The position numbers were made by a program, and so were the translations under genes. Shown one piece after another: positions 16,644 to 24,015 of a stretch of DNA of 38,108 nucleotides; position 1 is the first letter of the stretch; the number at the start of each line of letters is the position of its first letter. Origin of the DNA: UBA3206 sp963623875 (lineage in GTDB: Bacteria > Bacillota_I > Bacilli_A > Acholeplasmatales > Anaeroplasmataceae); assembly GCA_963623875.1 (NCBI GenBank), contig CAVFNL010000012.1:1-38108 (forward strand). Direction: 5' to 3'. The notes beneath the pieces were generated by a model. That model saw nothing but the letters and a program-made list of their open reading frames with translations. It was not told where the DNA came from and searched no databases.

Positions 16644-17414
16644 TTAACCTAAATAATAGTAATATGCAATATTTTCTTTATATTCTTTATAAAAAGAAAT
16701 ATAAGTTTTATTACTACATATTAAATCTTCAACACTACAATAGAATCCATCATAATTAAGATCATATCCAACTTTTTCCCACGCTCTAGATATTAAATCT
16801 GTACAATAATATCTATTTTTAGTATTAAATAAATAAGTTTTATTATATTTTTTACCTATACAATCCGCAATATTATGAAAAGCTTCTTTTTTTTCTTCAG
16901 TACTTGCTTTTACTCTTAAACACAAAATTTGATTTCTATAATATTCTTCATTCCAATATGTTGAAATTTCTTTATGAACACCTAATTCTAAATGTGATTC
17001 TATACAATAATCTTTTTGATAAGATTGACCATTATAATCTTCTTCAAAACATACACTAGCCGCATGTCCACCGAAGAAGAAACTTATAATATCATTAGAT
17101 AGTGATATACTACCTGCATTACTATCAAGTCCTAAAATAATATCTCCTTCATTACCATAAGTCATCCTACCATTTTTTATTACAAAAGAATCTTCATCTG
17201 ACATCCATGTTTCACGTGAAACCTTATAAAACTTATTATATGAATTTGACATACTTTCATCATATACACCCATACTTTTAAAATTTTCAATCATAAATGC
17301 TATTTTTACATTTTCAACACATGAATTTAAAAGCATTCCTAATAAAAATGAACCTATTAAATTTATTAAAATAAATAAACTAAATTTAAAAAATTTTCTA
17401 TAATTAAACATCAT
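16644..17414 (-). CDS. Membrane-anchored permuted NlpC/P60 (YiiX-like) enzyme
   Basis: A 256-residue protein with an N-terminal membrane helix (about residues 10-30). Its pattern fits the permuted papain-fold group (YiiX/YebB-like NlpC/P60): GDIILGLDSNAG, the histidine in FFFGGHAASV, an acidic residue in YCIESHLELG, and the cysteine in RYYCTDLISRAWEKVGYDL. In that group Cys-His-acid residues cut or transfer amide bonds, on lipids, peptides or cell-wall material; the substrate here is unknown. No Shine-Dalgarno site precedes the ATG. Instead TGGTATAAT ends 6 bases before it, so the mRNA should be leaderless. A near-perfect parS lies inside the gene. The usual mnmE-mnmG-rsmG-parAB block after jag is absent from this position, which this gene and the HAD gene occupy. 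Confidence 0.65.
   Translation of the reverse strand: MMFNYRKFFKFSLFILINLIGSFLLGMLLNSCVENVKIAFMIENFKSMGVYDESMSNSYNKFYKVSRETWMSDEDSFVIKNGRMTYGNEGDIILGLDSNAGSISLSNDIISFFFGGHAASVCFEEDYNGQSYQKDYCIESHLELGVHKEISTYWNEEYYRNQILCLRVKASTEEKKEAFHNIADCIGKKYNKTYLFNTKNRYYCTDLISRAWEKVGYDLNYDGFYCSVEDLICSNKTYISFYKEYKENIAYYYYLG
17208..17223. other. parS centromere site (15 of 16)
   Basis: TGTTTCACGTGAAACC, one mismatch from the ParB palindrome, embedded in the coding sequence of the YiiX-like gene (encoding VSRETW). It is 580 bp from the perfect site. Confidence 0.88.
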
Positions 17415-17420
17415 ACGACA

Positions 17421-17429
17421 ATTATACCA
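17421..17429 (-). promoter_or_regulatory. Extended -10 promoter giving a leaderless transcript
   Basis: Minus-strand TGGTATAAT; six bases separate it from the ATG at 17414, so initiation is predicted at the start codon itself. It lies directly downstream of the jag terminator. Confidence 0.65.
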
Positions 17430-17431
17430 TA

Positions 17432-17455
17432 AAAAAAGACCCTAATGGGCCTTTA
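17432..17455 (-). terminator. Terminator after jag
   Basis: AAAGGCCC/GGGTCTTT stem (one G-U) with an ATTA loop and a run of Ts on the minus strand, two bases after the jag stop codon. Confidence 0.8.
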
Positions 17456-17456
17456 A

Positions 17457-18053
17457 TTAATTTTCATCCTTATAAGCTTTGATGACAATTGCTCTTTCTT
17501 CACCTTCACCCTCAGATTCAGTATAAACATCATGCCAATCTGAAAGTTTTTCATGAATAACTCTACGTTCGAAGGAATTCATTGGCTTAAGTTTTGCATC
17601 AACCTTAGTTCTAGCAACTTCCTTTGCAGTTTTAGTAGCTAAAATTTCTAATTGACGAATACGATTACTTCTATAATTACCAATGTCTAAACCTACAATT
17701 AATTTTTCTTTTGTATAACTACCAAGTAAATTTTTAACAAGTAAACTTAGTGATTCTAAAGTTTTACCCCTTACACCAATTAATAATGGATTATTTGAAG
17801 ATTCAATTACATAATTAATTTCATCTTCACCATTACGTCTTACTTCAATTTGGTATTCTACACCAATTGCAGATAAAACACCTTCAATATATTTTTTACC
17901 TTCAAGTGCTAGGTCAATGTCAACTAATGCTTCATACTTATTTTCATCAACTTGATTAATGAAAATTTTATTTGCTGAAATATGAAATTTTTCAACTGAA
18001 ATCTTTAAAGCTTCTTGTTCAGAAGTAGCTTCAATATCAATTTTCTTTTGCAT
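17457..18053 (-). CDS. khpB: Jag/KhpB RNA-binding protein
   Basis: RNA-binding regulator of cell elongation and division in Gram-positives, encoded next to yidC as usual. Order of domains: Jag-N (KIDIEATSEQEALKISVEKF), a KH domain with the GxxG loop in NNPLLIGVRGKTLESL, and R3H (NSFERRVIHEKLSDW). The 198-residue length fits Jag forms with a short linker. A GTG three codons upstream is possible, but AGGTGA is best placed for the ATG used here. The yidC gene ends just upstream, so the two are cotranscribed with rnpA. Confidence 0.93.
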   Translation of the reverse strand: MQKKIDIEATSEQEALKISVEKFHISANKIFINQVDENKYEALVDIDLALEGKKYIEGVLSAIGVEYQIEVRRNGEDEINYVIESSNNPLLIGVRGKTLESLSLLVKNLLGSYTKEKLIVGLDIGNYRSNRIRQLEILATKTAKEVARTKVDAKLKPMNSFERRVIHEKLSDWHDVYTESEGEGEERAIVIKAYKDEN

Positions 18054-18062
18054 TATTATCAC

Positions 18063-19064
18063 CTATGCCTTTTTATTTTTTTCTTTAAATTTTGCAGGTA
18101 CTGTTCCTGTCATTTTATAGTAGTGTTTTTCATTCATTTTACGACCAACATAAGATTGTCCTAATTGATAAATACCTCCAATTAGCCAATAAAATGCTAG
18201 TGCAGTATTTTGTAATGAGAAAATGAAAAACATAATTACCATAAAATAATTCATCATTTTCATTTGTTTTGCAGTACTATTTTGTGCTTCAACTCTTCTT
18301 TGTGTACCTGTATTTTTCATATATTCAGGTTTCTTTTGTGATAAATGTTGAGATAAAAGTGTAATTGCACTAAATAATAGAGCTAAAACAACAACAAATA
18401 TTTTATCTCTTACAGCCCCAGAAGAGAAAGAACTATTCAAATCAAAATAGTTAAATACTTTAGTATTAGATAACACAAACTTTCCTGGTTCAGTAATTGT
18501 ACTAAAACCACCATCAAGAGTAGTAGTAGAATATAAATTAATACGTCTTACAGCTTCATACATTCCCATAAAAATAGGAAATTGTAAAATCATTGTAAAG
18601 AAACAACCAAAAGGATTCATTTTATATTTTTTATAAACTGCCATCATTTCAGCTTGCATTCTTCTTTGTGATTCTGGATCTTGTCTACCTCTATATTTGT
18701 TTTGAACTTTTTCCATTTCTGGTTGAATAAGTGTCATTTTGATTGTAGTACTATTTTGTTTTGCATAAATAGGCCAAGCAATAGTACGAACAATAAGAGT
18801 AGTAAATAATACACCCCATACATACTTATTACCACAAGCACTACCAATTAAATGCATAAGCCATGCAATTGGATAAGACAAAATCGCAACTGGCCAACCA
18901 AACAATCCTTGAAAGAAACTTGAAAATTTAAATTCATTTCCCCAAGTTGTATAAATAGTTGTAGGCCATTTACCACTACGACAAGATGTTAAAGCAAAAA
19001 CAACAACTAAAAGTATAGCTATTAATGAAATCTTATTGATACTTTTTTTGAAATAAGTTTTCAA
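18063..19064 (-). CDS. yidC: Membrane protein insertase YidC (lipoprotein form)
   Basis: Inserts proteins into the cytoplasmic membrane with or without Sec. The 333-residue protein starts with a lipoprotein signal ending LTSC, so C28 would be lipidated. The five-helix OxaA/SpoIIIJ core follows, with the cytoplasmic charged loop around YAKQNSTTIKMTLIQPEMEKVQNKYRG and the conserved CFFTMILQFPIFMGMYEAVRR segment. It lacks the large periplasmic domain of Gram-negative YidC, as expected. It starts with TTG, supported by AAAGGAG at 7-base spacing inside the end of rnpA; the start overlaps the rnpA stop (TTGA). It is the second gene of the rnpA-yidC-jag block. Confidence 0.96.
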   Translation of the reverse strand: MKTYFKKSINKISLIAILLVVVFALTSCRSGKWPTTIYTTWGNEFKFSSFFQGLFGWPVAILSYPIAWLMHLIGSACGNKYVWGVLFTTLIVRTIAWPIYAKQNSTTIKMTLIQPEMEKVQNKYRGRQDPESQRRMQAEMMAVYKKYKMNPFGCFFTMILQFPIFMGMYEAVRRINLYSTTTLDGGFSTITEPGKFVLSNTKVFNYFDLNSSFSSGAVRDKIFVVVLALLFSAITLLSQHLSQKKPEYMKNTGTQRRVEAQNSTAKQMKMMNYFMVIMFFIFSLQNTALAFYWLIGGIYQLGQSYVGRKMNEKHYYKMTGTVPAKFKEKNKKA

Positions 19065-19408
19065 TACTTTTCTCCTTTAATCTTAATATTTAATTTTTTA
19101 AATAGATAAATTAATTGTTTTTTCATTTCATCATAACTTAAATCATTAATAGTAGTCTTAGCTACAACTAATATATCTAAATTTTGATTAATATCTATAA
19201 TATTATCTATGATTGATCTTAATTGGCGTTTACGTTTCACTCTTGTGACTGCAATTCCAATTTTTTTACCTACGCTAATTGCATAACGAAAATAAGTGGT
19301 TTCGCTTTGTTTTTTATATACATTAAAGTATTTATTACCATAAGAATTATGACATTTAATAATACTTTCAATGTCTTCGTTTCTTTTAACGCGATATTTT
19401 TTTTTCAT
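19061..19408 (-). CDS. rnpA: Ribonuclease P protein component
   Basis: Basic 115-residue protein partner of the RNase P ribozyme, which matures tRNA 5' ends. Conserved parts visible: the N-terminal RVKRNEDIESIIK helix, FRYAISVGKKIGIAVTR, and the RNR-type basic helix VKRKRQLRSII. The usual order rpmH-rnpA-yidC is kept. The stop codon overlaps the yidC TTG start, coupling the two. Confidence 0.95.
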   Translation of the reverse strand: MKKKYRVKRNEDIESIIKCHNSYGNKYFNVYKKQSETTYFRYAISVGKKIGIAVTRVKRKRQLRSIIDNIIDINQNLDILVVAKTTINDLSYDEMKKQLIYLFKKLNIKIKGEKY

Positions 19409-19431
19409 TAATTAAAACTCCTTATATAACA

Positions 19432-19477
19432 AAAAGAACTACCTAAAAAAACATTATAATTTTTATCTGGTAGTTCT
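19432..19477 (-). terminator. Hairpin between rpmH and rnpA
   Basis: AGAACTACC/GGTAGTTCT, a 9-bp stem with a 25-base loop, followed on the minus strand by TTTTTG. It lies between rpmH and rnpA, so it is probably a partial terminator that lowers rnpA output relative to the ribosomal protein. Confidence 0.6.
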
Positions 19478-19497
19478 AGTTTTATAATATAAGTTAA

Positions 19498-19632
19498 TTA
19501 TTTAGATAATTGTTTACGTCCTTGTCTACGTCTTCTAGCAATAATCTTACGACCATTTTTAGATGCTTGTCTAACACGGAAACCATGAGTAACTTTTCTT
19601 TTACGCTTGTTAGGTTGATATGTTCTCTTCAT
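19498..19632 (-). CDS. rpmH: Ribosomal protein bL34
   Basis: The 44-residue, highly basic large-subunit protein with the invariant start MKRTYQPNKRKRK, the central THGFRVR and a GRKIIARRRRQGRKQLSK tail. The open frame extends 17 codons upstream, but family alignment and the GTGAGG site favour this ATG. A consensus promoter lies immediately upstream, facing away from oriC. Confidence 0.98.
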   Translation of the reverse strand: MKRTYQPNKRKRKVTHGFRVRQASKNGRKIIARRRRQGRKQLSK

Positions 19633-19673
19633 AACTCTAGCCTCACTTTCTTTAACGAAACCATGCGAGAAGT

Positions 19674-19702
19674 ATTTTAGCATGAGAAATTATAAAAGTC
19701 AA
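19674..19702 (-). promoter_or_regulatory. rpmH promoter
   Basis: Minus-strand TTGACT (19702-19697), 17-bp spacer, TAAAAT (19679-19674) with an extended TGC just before it. It is the strongest-looking promoter in the window and probably drives the rpmH-rnpA-yidC-jag block. Confidence 0.85.
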
Positions 19703-19745
19703 TTTCATTTTTACAAAATTATTCTAAAAAAAATAAAAATTTAAA

Positions 19746-19993
19746 ATATCCACATGAATATTTTATTTTTTGTTATCAATTTGTGGATATCTTTTTATGT
19801 TTAATATTTTAATTTGTGGAAAAGTAGATAAATCAATTTAAAAGCCTTATTAAGCCATATTTTATAATTTATTTATCCACTTTTTATAAACATTTTATCA
19901 ACAAAAACAAAAGTTATCCACATTTTTTTGTGGAAAAATAATTATTGTTTTAATTTAAAATTTTGATAATATAATTATGCTTTTTAAAAAGGG
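19746..19993. other. Chromosome replication origin (oriC), dnaA-box cluster
   Basis: Seven DnaA-box-like 9-mers: ATATCCACA (19746), inverted ATATCCACA (19782), inverted TTTTCCACA (19815), TTATCCACT (19873), TTATCAACA (19895), a consensus TTATCCACA (19914) and inverted TTTTCCACA (19929). The DNA after the last box is almost pure A+T (19938-19978) and could be the unwinding element; it also carries the likely dnaA -10 (TATAAT at 19970). Genes on both sides are transcribed away from it. The rpmH/dnaA position is the classical origin in Firmicutes. Confidence 0.93.
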
Positions 19994-20002
19994 ATGATAA
20001 AA

Positions 20003-21343
20003 ATGGAAAAAAGTCAATTAATTTGGTCTAATGTACTCTCTATGCTTAGTAAAAGTTATGATCAAGAATTACTTGATGAAGTATTTACAGAATGCAGTAT
20101 ACTAAAAGATAATGGAAATGGTTTAATATATATTAAAGTTAATTCACCATATGTTAAAAATAAAATAATTACTTTTTATGAATTTAATATAAAAAAAATA
20201 TTAAAAGAATTATATGAAGAACCTATAAGATTTAAATTTGTTACTCCTGAAGAATTTATAGAAGAAGAAAATAAATATGAAGAAAAAACTATAAAACAAA
20301 ACCAAGATTTTGAATCAAATTTAAATAGTTCATATTCATTTAATTCCTTTATAGTAGGTGATTCTAATAGATTTGCTCAACGTTCAGCTTTTTTAACTGC
20401 TCAACAACCAGGTACAACATATAACCCTTTATATATATTTGGTGGTGTTGGACTTGGAAAAACTCACTTAATGCAAGCTATTGGTAACTATTACCTAGAC
20501 GCAAATGTTGATAGTAAAGTATTATATGTAACCACTCAAAATTTCATTAAAGAGTATTCATTATCAGCCAAAAATAAAGAATTAGATAAATTTGATGAGA
20601 AATTTAATAATTTAGACATGTTATTAATAGATGATATTCAAATGATTTCATCAGCTGCTAAAACACAAGAAGCTTTCTTTAATATATTTGTTAATTTAAC
20701 TAATAAAAATAAACAAATAGTTATAACATCTGATAAACCTGCTAATCAGCTAGATAATATAATGGACCGTCTTACAACAAGATTTACAAATGGACTTTCA
20801 GTAGATATTCATACTCCAAATCTTGAATTAAAACAAAGTATCTTAAAATATAAACTATCTCAACAATCTCCTGCTTCAATAGGAGATGATGTAATAGAAT
20901 ATATTGCGACTCTTTTTGATAATATAAGAGAGTTAGAGGGATGTCTTAGAAGAGTTTTAGCATATGCAGACATTAATGATGTAGATGTAACACTAGCACT
21001 TGCAAAAGAAGCCTTATCTAGTATTGTAAATAGTAAAAAAACATCTGATTCAGAAGAAAAATACGAAAATTGTAAATCCATAATATGTGATTTTTATAAT
21101 ATTTCTATATCTGATCTTGTTGGTAAAAAAAGAACATCAAATATTGTAATACCTCGACAGTTATGCATGTATATATTAAGAAATAAATATGGCGTAGTAC
21201 TTGATGATATCGGTAAAATGCTTGGTGGTAAAGATCACACTACTGTAATGAGTGGTGTTGCTAAAATAGAAAATGAATTAAAAACTAATAGTGAACTTAA
21301 ATTAAGTTATAATACTATACTAAAAAAATTAAATTTAGAATAA
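20003..21343 (+). CDS. dnaA: Chromosomal replication initiator DnaA
   Basis: Binds DnaA boxes and melts oriC. The 446-residue protein has the N-terminal helicase-interaction domain (EKSQLIWSNVLSMLS), a short linker, and the AAA+ domain with Walker A GGVGLGKTHLMQAIGN and Walker B LLIDDIQMIS. The C-terminal domain IV carries the DnaA signature GGKDHTTVMSGVAKIE. Two ATGs are close together. The second is used here because AAAGGG stands 9 bases from it but directly abuts the first. Boxes both upstream and in the dnaA-dnaN gap suggest autoregulation. Confidence 0.98.
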   Translation: MEKSQLIWSNVLSMLSKSYDQELLDEVFTECSILKDNGNGLIYIKVNSPYVKNKIITFYEFNIKKILKELYEEPIRFKFVTPEEFIEEENKYEEKTIKQNQDFESNLNSSYSFNSFIVGDSNRFAQRSAFLTAQQPGTTYNPLYIFGGVGLGKTHLMQAIGNYYLDANVDSKVLYVTTQNFIKEYSLSAKNKELDKFDEKFNNLDMLLIDDIQMISSAAKTQEAFFNIFVNLTNKNKQIVITSDKPANQLDNIMDRLTTRFTNGLSVDIHTPNLELKQSILKYKLSQQSPASIGDDVIEYIATLFDNIRELEGCLRRVLAYADINDVDVTLALAKEALSSIVNSKKTSDSEEKYENCKSIICDFYNISISDLVGKKRTSNIVIPRQLCMYILRNKYGVVLDDIGKMLGGKDHTTVMSGVAKIENELKTNSELKLSYNTILKKLNLE

Positions 21344-21379
21344 CCCACATATTATATACATAAAATACACAATTTATGA

Positions 21380-21385
21380 TATAAT
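21380..21385 (+). promoter_or_regulatory. Extended -10 of the dnaN promoter
   Basis: TGATATAAT (21377-21385), predicted start near 21392, giving a leader of about 97 nt. Confidence 0.55.
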
Positions 21386-21416
21386 AAAAATGCGTACAGA
21401 AAGCCTTAAAATAGAG

Positions 21417-21425
21417 TTTTCCACA
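21417..21425 (+). other. DnaA box in the dnaA-dnaN gap
   Basis: TTTTCCACA, one mismatch from the consensus TTATCCACA, in the leader of dnaN. A second group of boxes between dnaA and dnaN is typical of the two-part origins of Bacilli, although only one convincing box is visible here. Confidence 0.6.
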
Positions 21426-21488
21426 AATACACAATAAACAATATAATCATATATTATATTAATATAAAAAATAAAAGGAGAAATTAAA

Positions 21489-22628
21489 ATGAAATTTGAA
21501 ATCGATAGAGATGTCCTACTTGATAATTTAAATATTATTTCAAGAGGAATACCATCTAAAACATCAATGCCAAGCCTATATGGTATTAAAATGGATATTA
21601 CATCTACTGATATATATTTAACTGCATCAAATCTTGATATATCTATAGAAGTAATGATAAGTGATAAATCACTTGAAATTGAAGAAAGTGGTAAATGTTT
21701 AGTAAATGGTAAATATTTTATTGATATTGTAAGAAAAGTAAATTCTAAGAAAATATTACTTCAATTATTAGATGATAATCAATTATATATAAAAGTTGAT
21801 AGAGGAGAATATAAACTTCGTGTTATGTCTTATGATGATTATCCTGCGATTGATTTTGTAACATTACAAGATCCATTAAAAATTGAAGCTCAAACTATTA
21901 AATCTATTATAAAAGAAACAGGATTTGCGACATCAAAATCAGAAAAAAGACCAGTATTTACAGGAGTTAATTTTAAATTAGTAAATAATGAGCTTACATG
22001 TGTTGGAACAGATTCATATAGACTTGCATTAAAAAAGATTTCTTTAAATGATTCTTACAATGATTTTAATATAGTTATTCCTGCTAAATCACTAGATGAA
22101 TTATTAAAGATTATTGATGATAATGAAGAATATTTAGAAATATATTTTGAAAAGAATAAAGTATTATTTAAATATAATAATGTAATGTTTCAATCACGTT
22201 TAATTGATGGTATATTCCCAGATACACAAAGAGCTATACCTACAACTTCAAATGCTGAAATTAAATTTAATAAAGATGATTTAATTCAAGCTATTGAACG
22301 TGTATCAATTGTATCCCCTCATGATACAGAGAAGAATAAAGAATTATCATATTCAATTGTAGAATTATCTATTAGTAAAAATCAAAATATAGAAATATCT
22401 ACAACAAATTCACAAATAGGTGATGCAAGAGAAGAAGTAATCGCAAATGAAATAAATACTAATGATGAATTTACAATAATATTTAATTCAGAATATATGC
22501 TAGATGCATTAAGAGCATTTGCAGATTTTGAAGTAGTTGTAGAATTTTCTAGCGATATTAAACCATTTGTTGTTAAAGGTACTAATACAACTAATTTGAT
22601 TCAAGTTATTTTACCTGTTGGAAAGTAA
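21489..22628 (+). CDS. dnaN: DNA polymerase III sliding clamp (beta subunit)
   Basis: Ring-shaped processivity clamp. At 379 residues it has the three repeated clamp folds: N-terminal MKFEIDRDVLLDNLNIISRGIPSK, the middle domain with RPVFTGVNFKL and VGTDSYRLALKK, and the C-terminal ending TTNLIQVILPVGK, close to the VQLILPIRT-type end of the family. An excellent AAAGGAG site precedes the ATG. It has its own extended -10 promoter after dnaA and a terminator after it, so it is separable from yaaA-recF. Confidence 0.98.
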   Translation: MKFEIDRDVLLDNLNIISRGIPSKTSMPSLYGIKMDITSTDIYLTASNLDISIEVMISDKSLEIEESGKCLVNGKYFIDIVRKVNSKKILLQLLDDNQLYIKVDRGEYKLRVMSYDDYPAIDFVTLQDPLKIEAQTIKSIIKETGFATSKSEKRPVFTGVNFKLVNNELTCVGTDSYRLALKKISLNDSYNDFNIVIPAKSLDELLKIIDDNEEYLEIYFEKNKVLFKYNNVMFQSRLIDGIFPDTQRAIPTTSNAEIKFNKDDLIQAIERVSIVSPHDTEKNKELSYSIVELSISKNQNIEISTTNSQIGDAREEVIANEINTNDEFTIIFNSEYMLDALRAFADFEVVVEFSSDIKPFVVKGTNTTNLIQVILPVGK

Positions 22629-22640
22629 GAAAAACGTTTT

Positions 22641-22673
22641 AAAGCCTTAAATTTAAATTTTAAGGCTTTTTTT
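22641..22673 (+). terminator. Terminator after dnaN
   Basis: AAAGCCTTAA/TTAAGGCTTT stem with an AT-rich loop and a run of seven or more Ts. Confidence 0.9.
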
Positions 22674-22740
22674 ATATTCTTAAGTATTTTTTTAAAAAAT
22701 AATAAAAATGTCAAATTTAGGCATTTATTTTAATATTTTG

Positions 22741-22749
22741 TGGTATAAT
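22741..22749 (+). promoter_or_regulatory. Extended -10 promoter of the yaaA-recF-gyrB-gyrA operon
   Basis: TGGTATAAT with no clear -35, about 25 bases before the yaaA start and after the dnaN terminator. Confidence 0.6.
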
Positions 22750-22773
22750 GTATAAGTAGGTTTAGGTGATTTT

Positions 22774-22980
22774 ATGGAAAATATTAAAATTAAAGGTGAA
22801 TATATAACATTACAACAATTACTTAAGGTTTTAAATATTATTTCATCTGGTGGAGAAGTAAAGTACTTTCTAGAAGAAAATGTTGTTTTAGTTAATAATG
22901 AAAGAGAAACAAGAAGAGGAAGAAAACTATATCCATCTGATAAGGTTAATGTATTAGACATGGAAATTAACCTTGATTAA
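22774..22980 (+). CDS. yaaA: S4-domain RNA-binding protein YaaA
   Basis: A 68-residue protein that is essentially a lone S4 fold: ITLQQLLKVLNIISSGGEVKYFLEENVVLVNNERETRRGRKLYPSDKV. Homologues sit between dnaN and recF across Bacilli. Linked to ribosome assembly in B. subtilis; its role here is inferred from position and fold. An AGGTGA site precedes the ATG. The last 8 bases overlap the recF start. Confidence 0.92.
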   Translation: MENIKIKGEYITLQQLLKVLNIISSGGEVKYFLEENVVLVNNERETRRGRKLYPSDKVNVLDMEINLD

Positions 22981-24010
22981 TAATATAAAATTAAAAAATG
23001 TAAGATTATATAAAGACATTAACCTAAAAATAAATAATAATTTAGTAATTTTAGTAGGACCTAATGCTTGCGGAAAAACTACAATATTAGAGGCTATATA
23101 TTTAATTAGTAAAACTAAAAGTCATAGAACTAATGATATTTTAAATATTATTAAAGAAAATGAAGATTTTTCTATCATAGAATTAAGTGATGATAAGAAT
23201 TATAAAATGATTTTATCAAGTGAAGGTAAAAAGTTGCTTATAAATAATATTTTATATAAAAAACAAAGTGATTTTATAGGTAATGTTAAGGCTATTATGT
23301 TTTCTCCACAAGATTTGAATTTAGTATATGGCACTAAAAGTATAAGAAGACAATTTTTTAATACTGAATTATCAATTATTAGTAAAAGTTATATTTATGA
23401 GATAAATAAATATAATAAAATACTAAAAGAAAGAAATGAAATATTAAAAAATTATGATAAGAATAAAAATATAATATTAAATGTTATAACAGAACAATTA
23501 ATAGAATCTAGTAAAATTATTTATAAATATAGAGAAAATTTTATAAATAATTTAAATTTATATATTAAAGAAATTCATAAATCACTTTATAAAGAAGAAT
23601 TGTATTTAAAATATTTACCTTCAATAAAGTATAGTGAATTTATGAATGTTTATAATGAAAAATTAGAATATGATATTTTAAAGAAAACTACAACAAGAGG
23701 TGTTCATAGAGATGATTTTTCACTTATTTTAAATGGTAGTGATGTCATAAATTATGCATCTCAAGGTCAAGTAAGAAGTATTGTATTATCCCTTAAAATT
23801 TCTTTATTTTACTATATGAAAAAACTATTTAATAATGATATTGTTTTATTATTAGATGATGTGTTTTCAGAATTAGATAATGAAAGAGTAAAATCATTAG
23901 TTAAATTTTTAATAAATGAAAATCAAACATTTATTACAACAACATCTATTGATTTAATACCTTTTGAATTAAAACAAAAGGCTCAAATTGTATATATTAA
24001 AAAGGAGTAA
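22973..24010 (+). CDS. recF: DNA replication and repair protein RecF
   Basis: ABC-type ATPase that works with RecO and RecR to load RecA at gaps. At 345 residues it has the Walker A GPNACGKTT (29-37), in which A-C replaces the common G-S/Q yet keeps the G-x4-GKT form. It also has the SMC-like signature around YASQGQVRSIVLSLKI and Walker B VLLLDDVFSELD. A TTG start is used, overlapping yaaA by 8 bases; no ATG fits the conserved N-terminus INNIKLKNVRLYKD. Translation is probably coupled to yaaA. Confidence 0.96.
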   Translation: MINNIKLKNVRLYKDINLKINNNLVILVGPNACGKTTILEAIYLISKTKSHRTNDILNIIKENEDFSIIELSDDKNYKMILSSEGKKLLINNILYKKQSDFIGNVKAIMFSPQDLNLVYGTKSIRRQFFNTELSIISKSYIYEINKYNKILKERNEILKNYDKNKNIILNVITEQLIESSKIIYKYRENFINNLNLYIKEIHKSLYKEELYLKYLPSIKYSEFMNVYNEKLEYDILKKTTTRGVHRDDFSLILNGSDVINYASQGQVRSIVLSLKISLFYYMKKLFNNDIVLLLDDVFSELDNERVKSLVKFLINENQTFITTTSIDLIPFELKQKAQIVYIKKE

Positions 24011-24015
24011 ATTAT

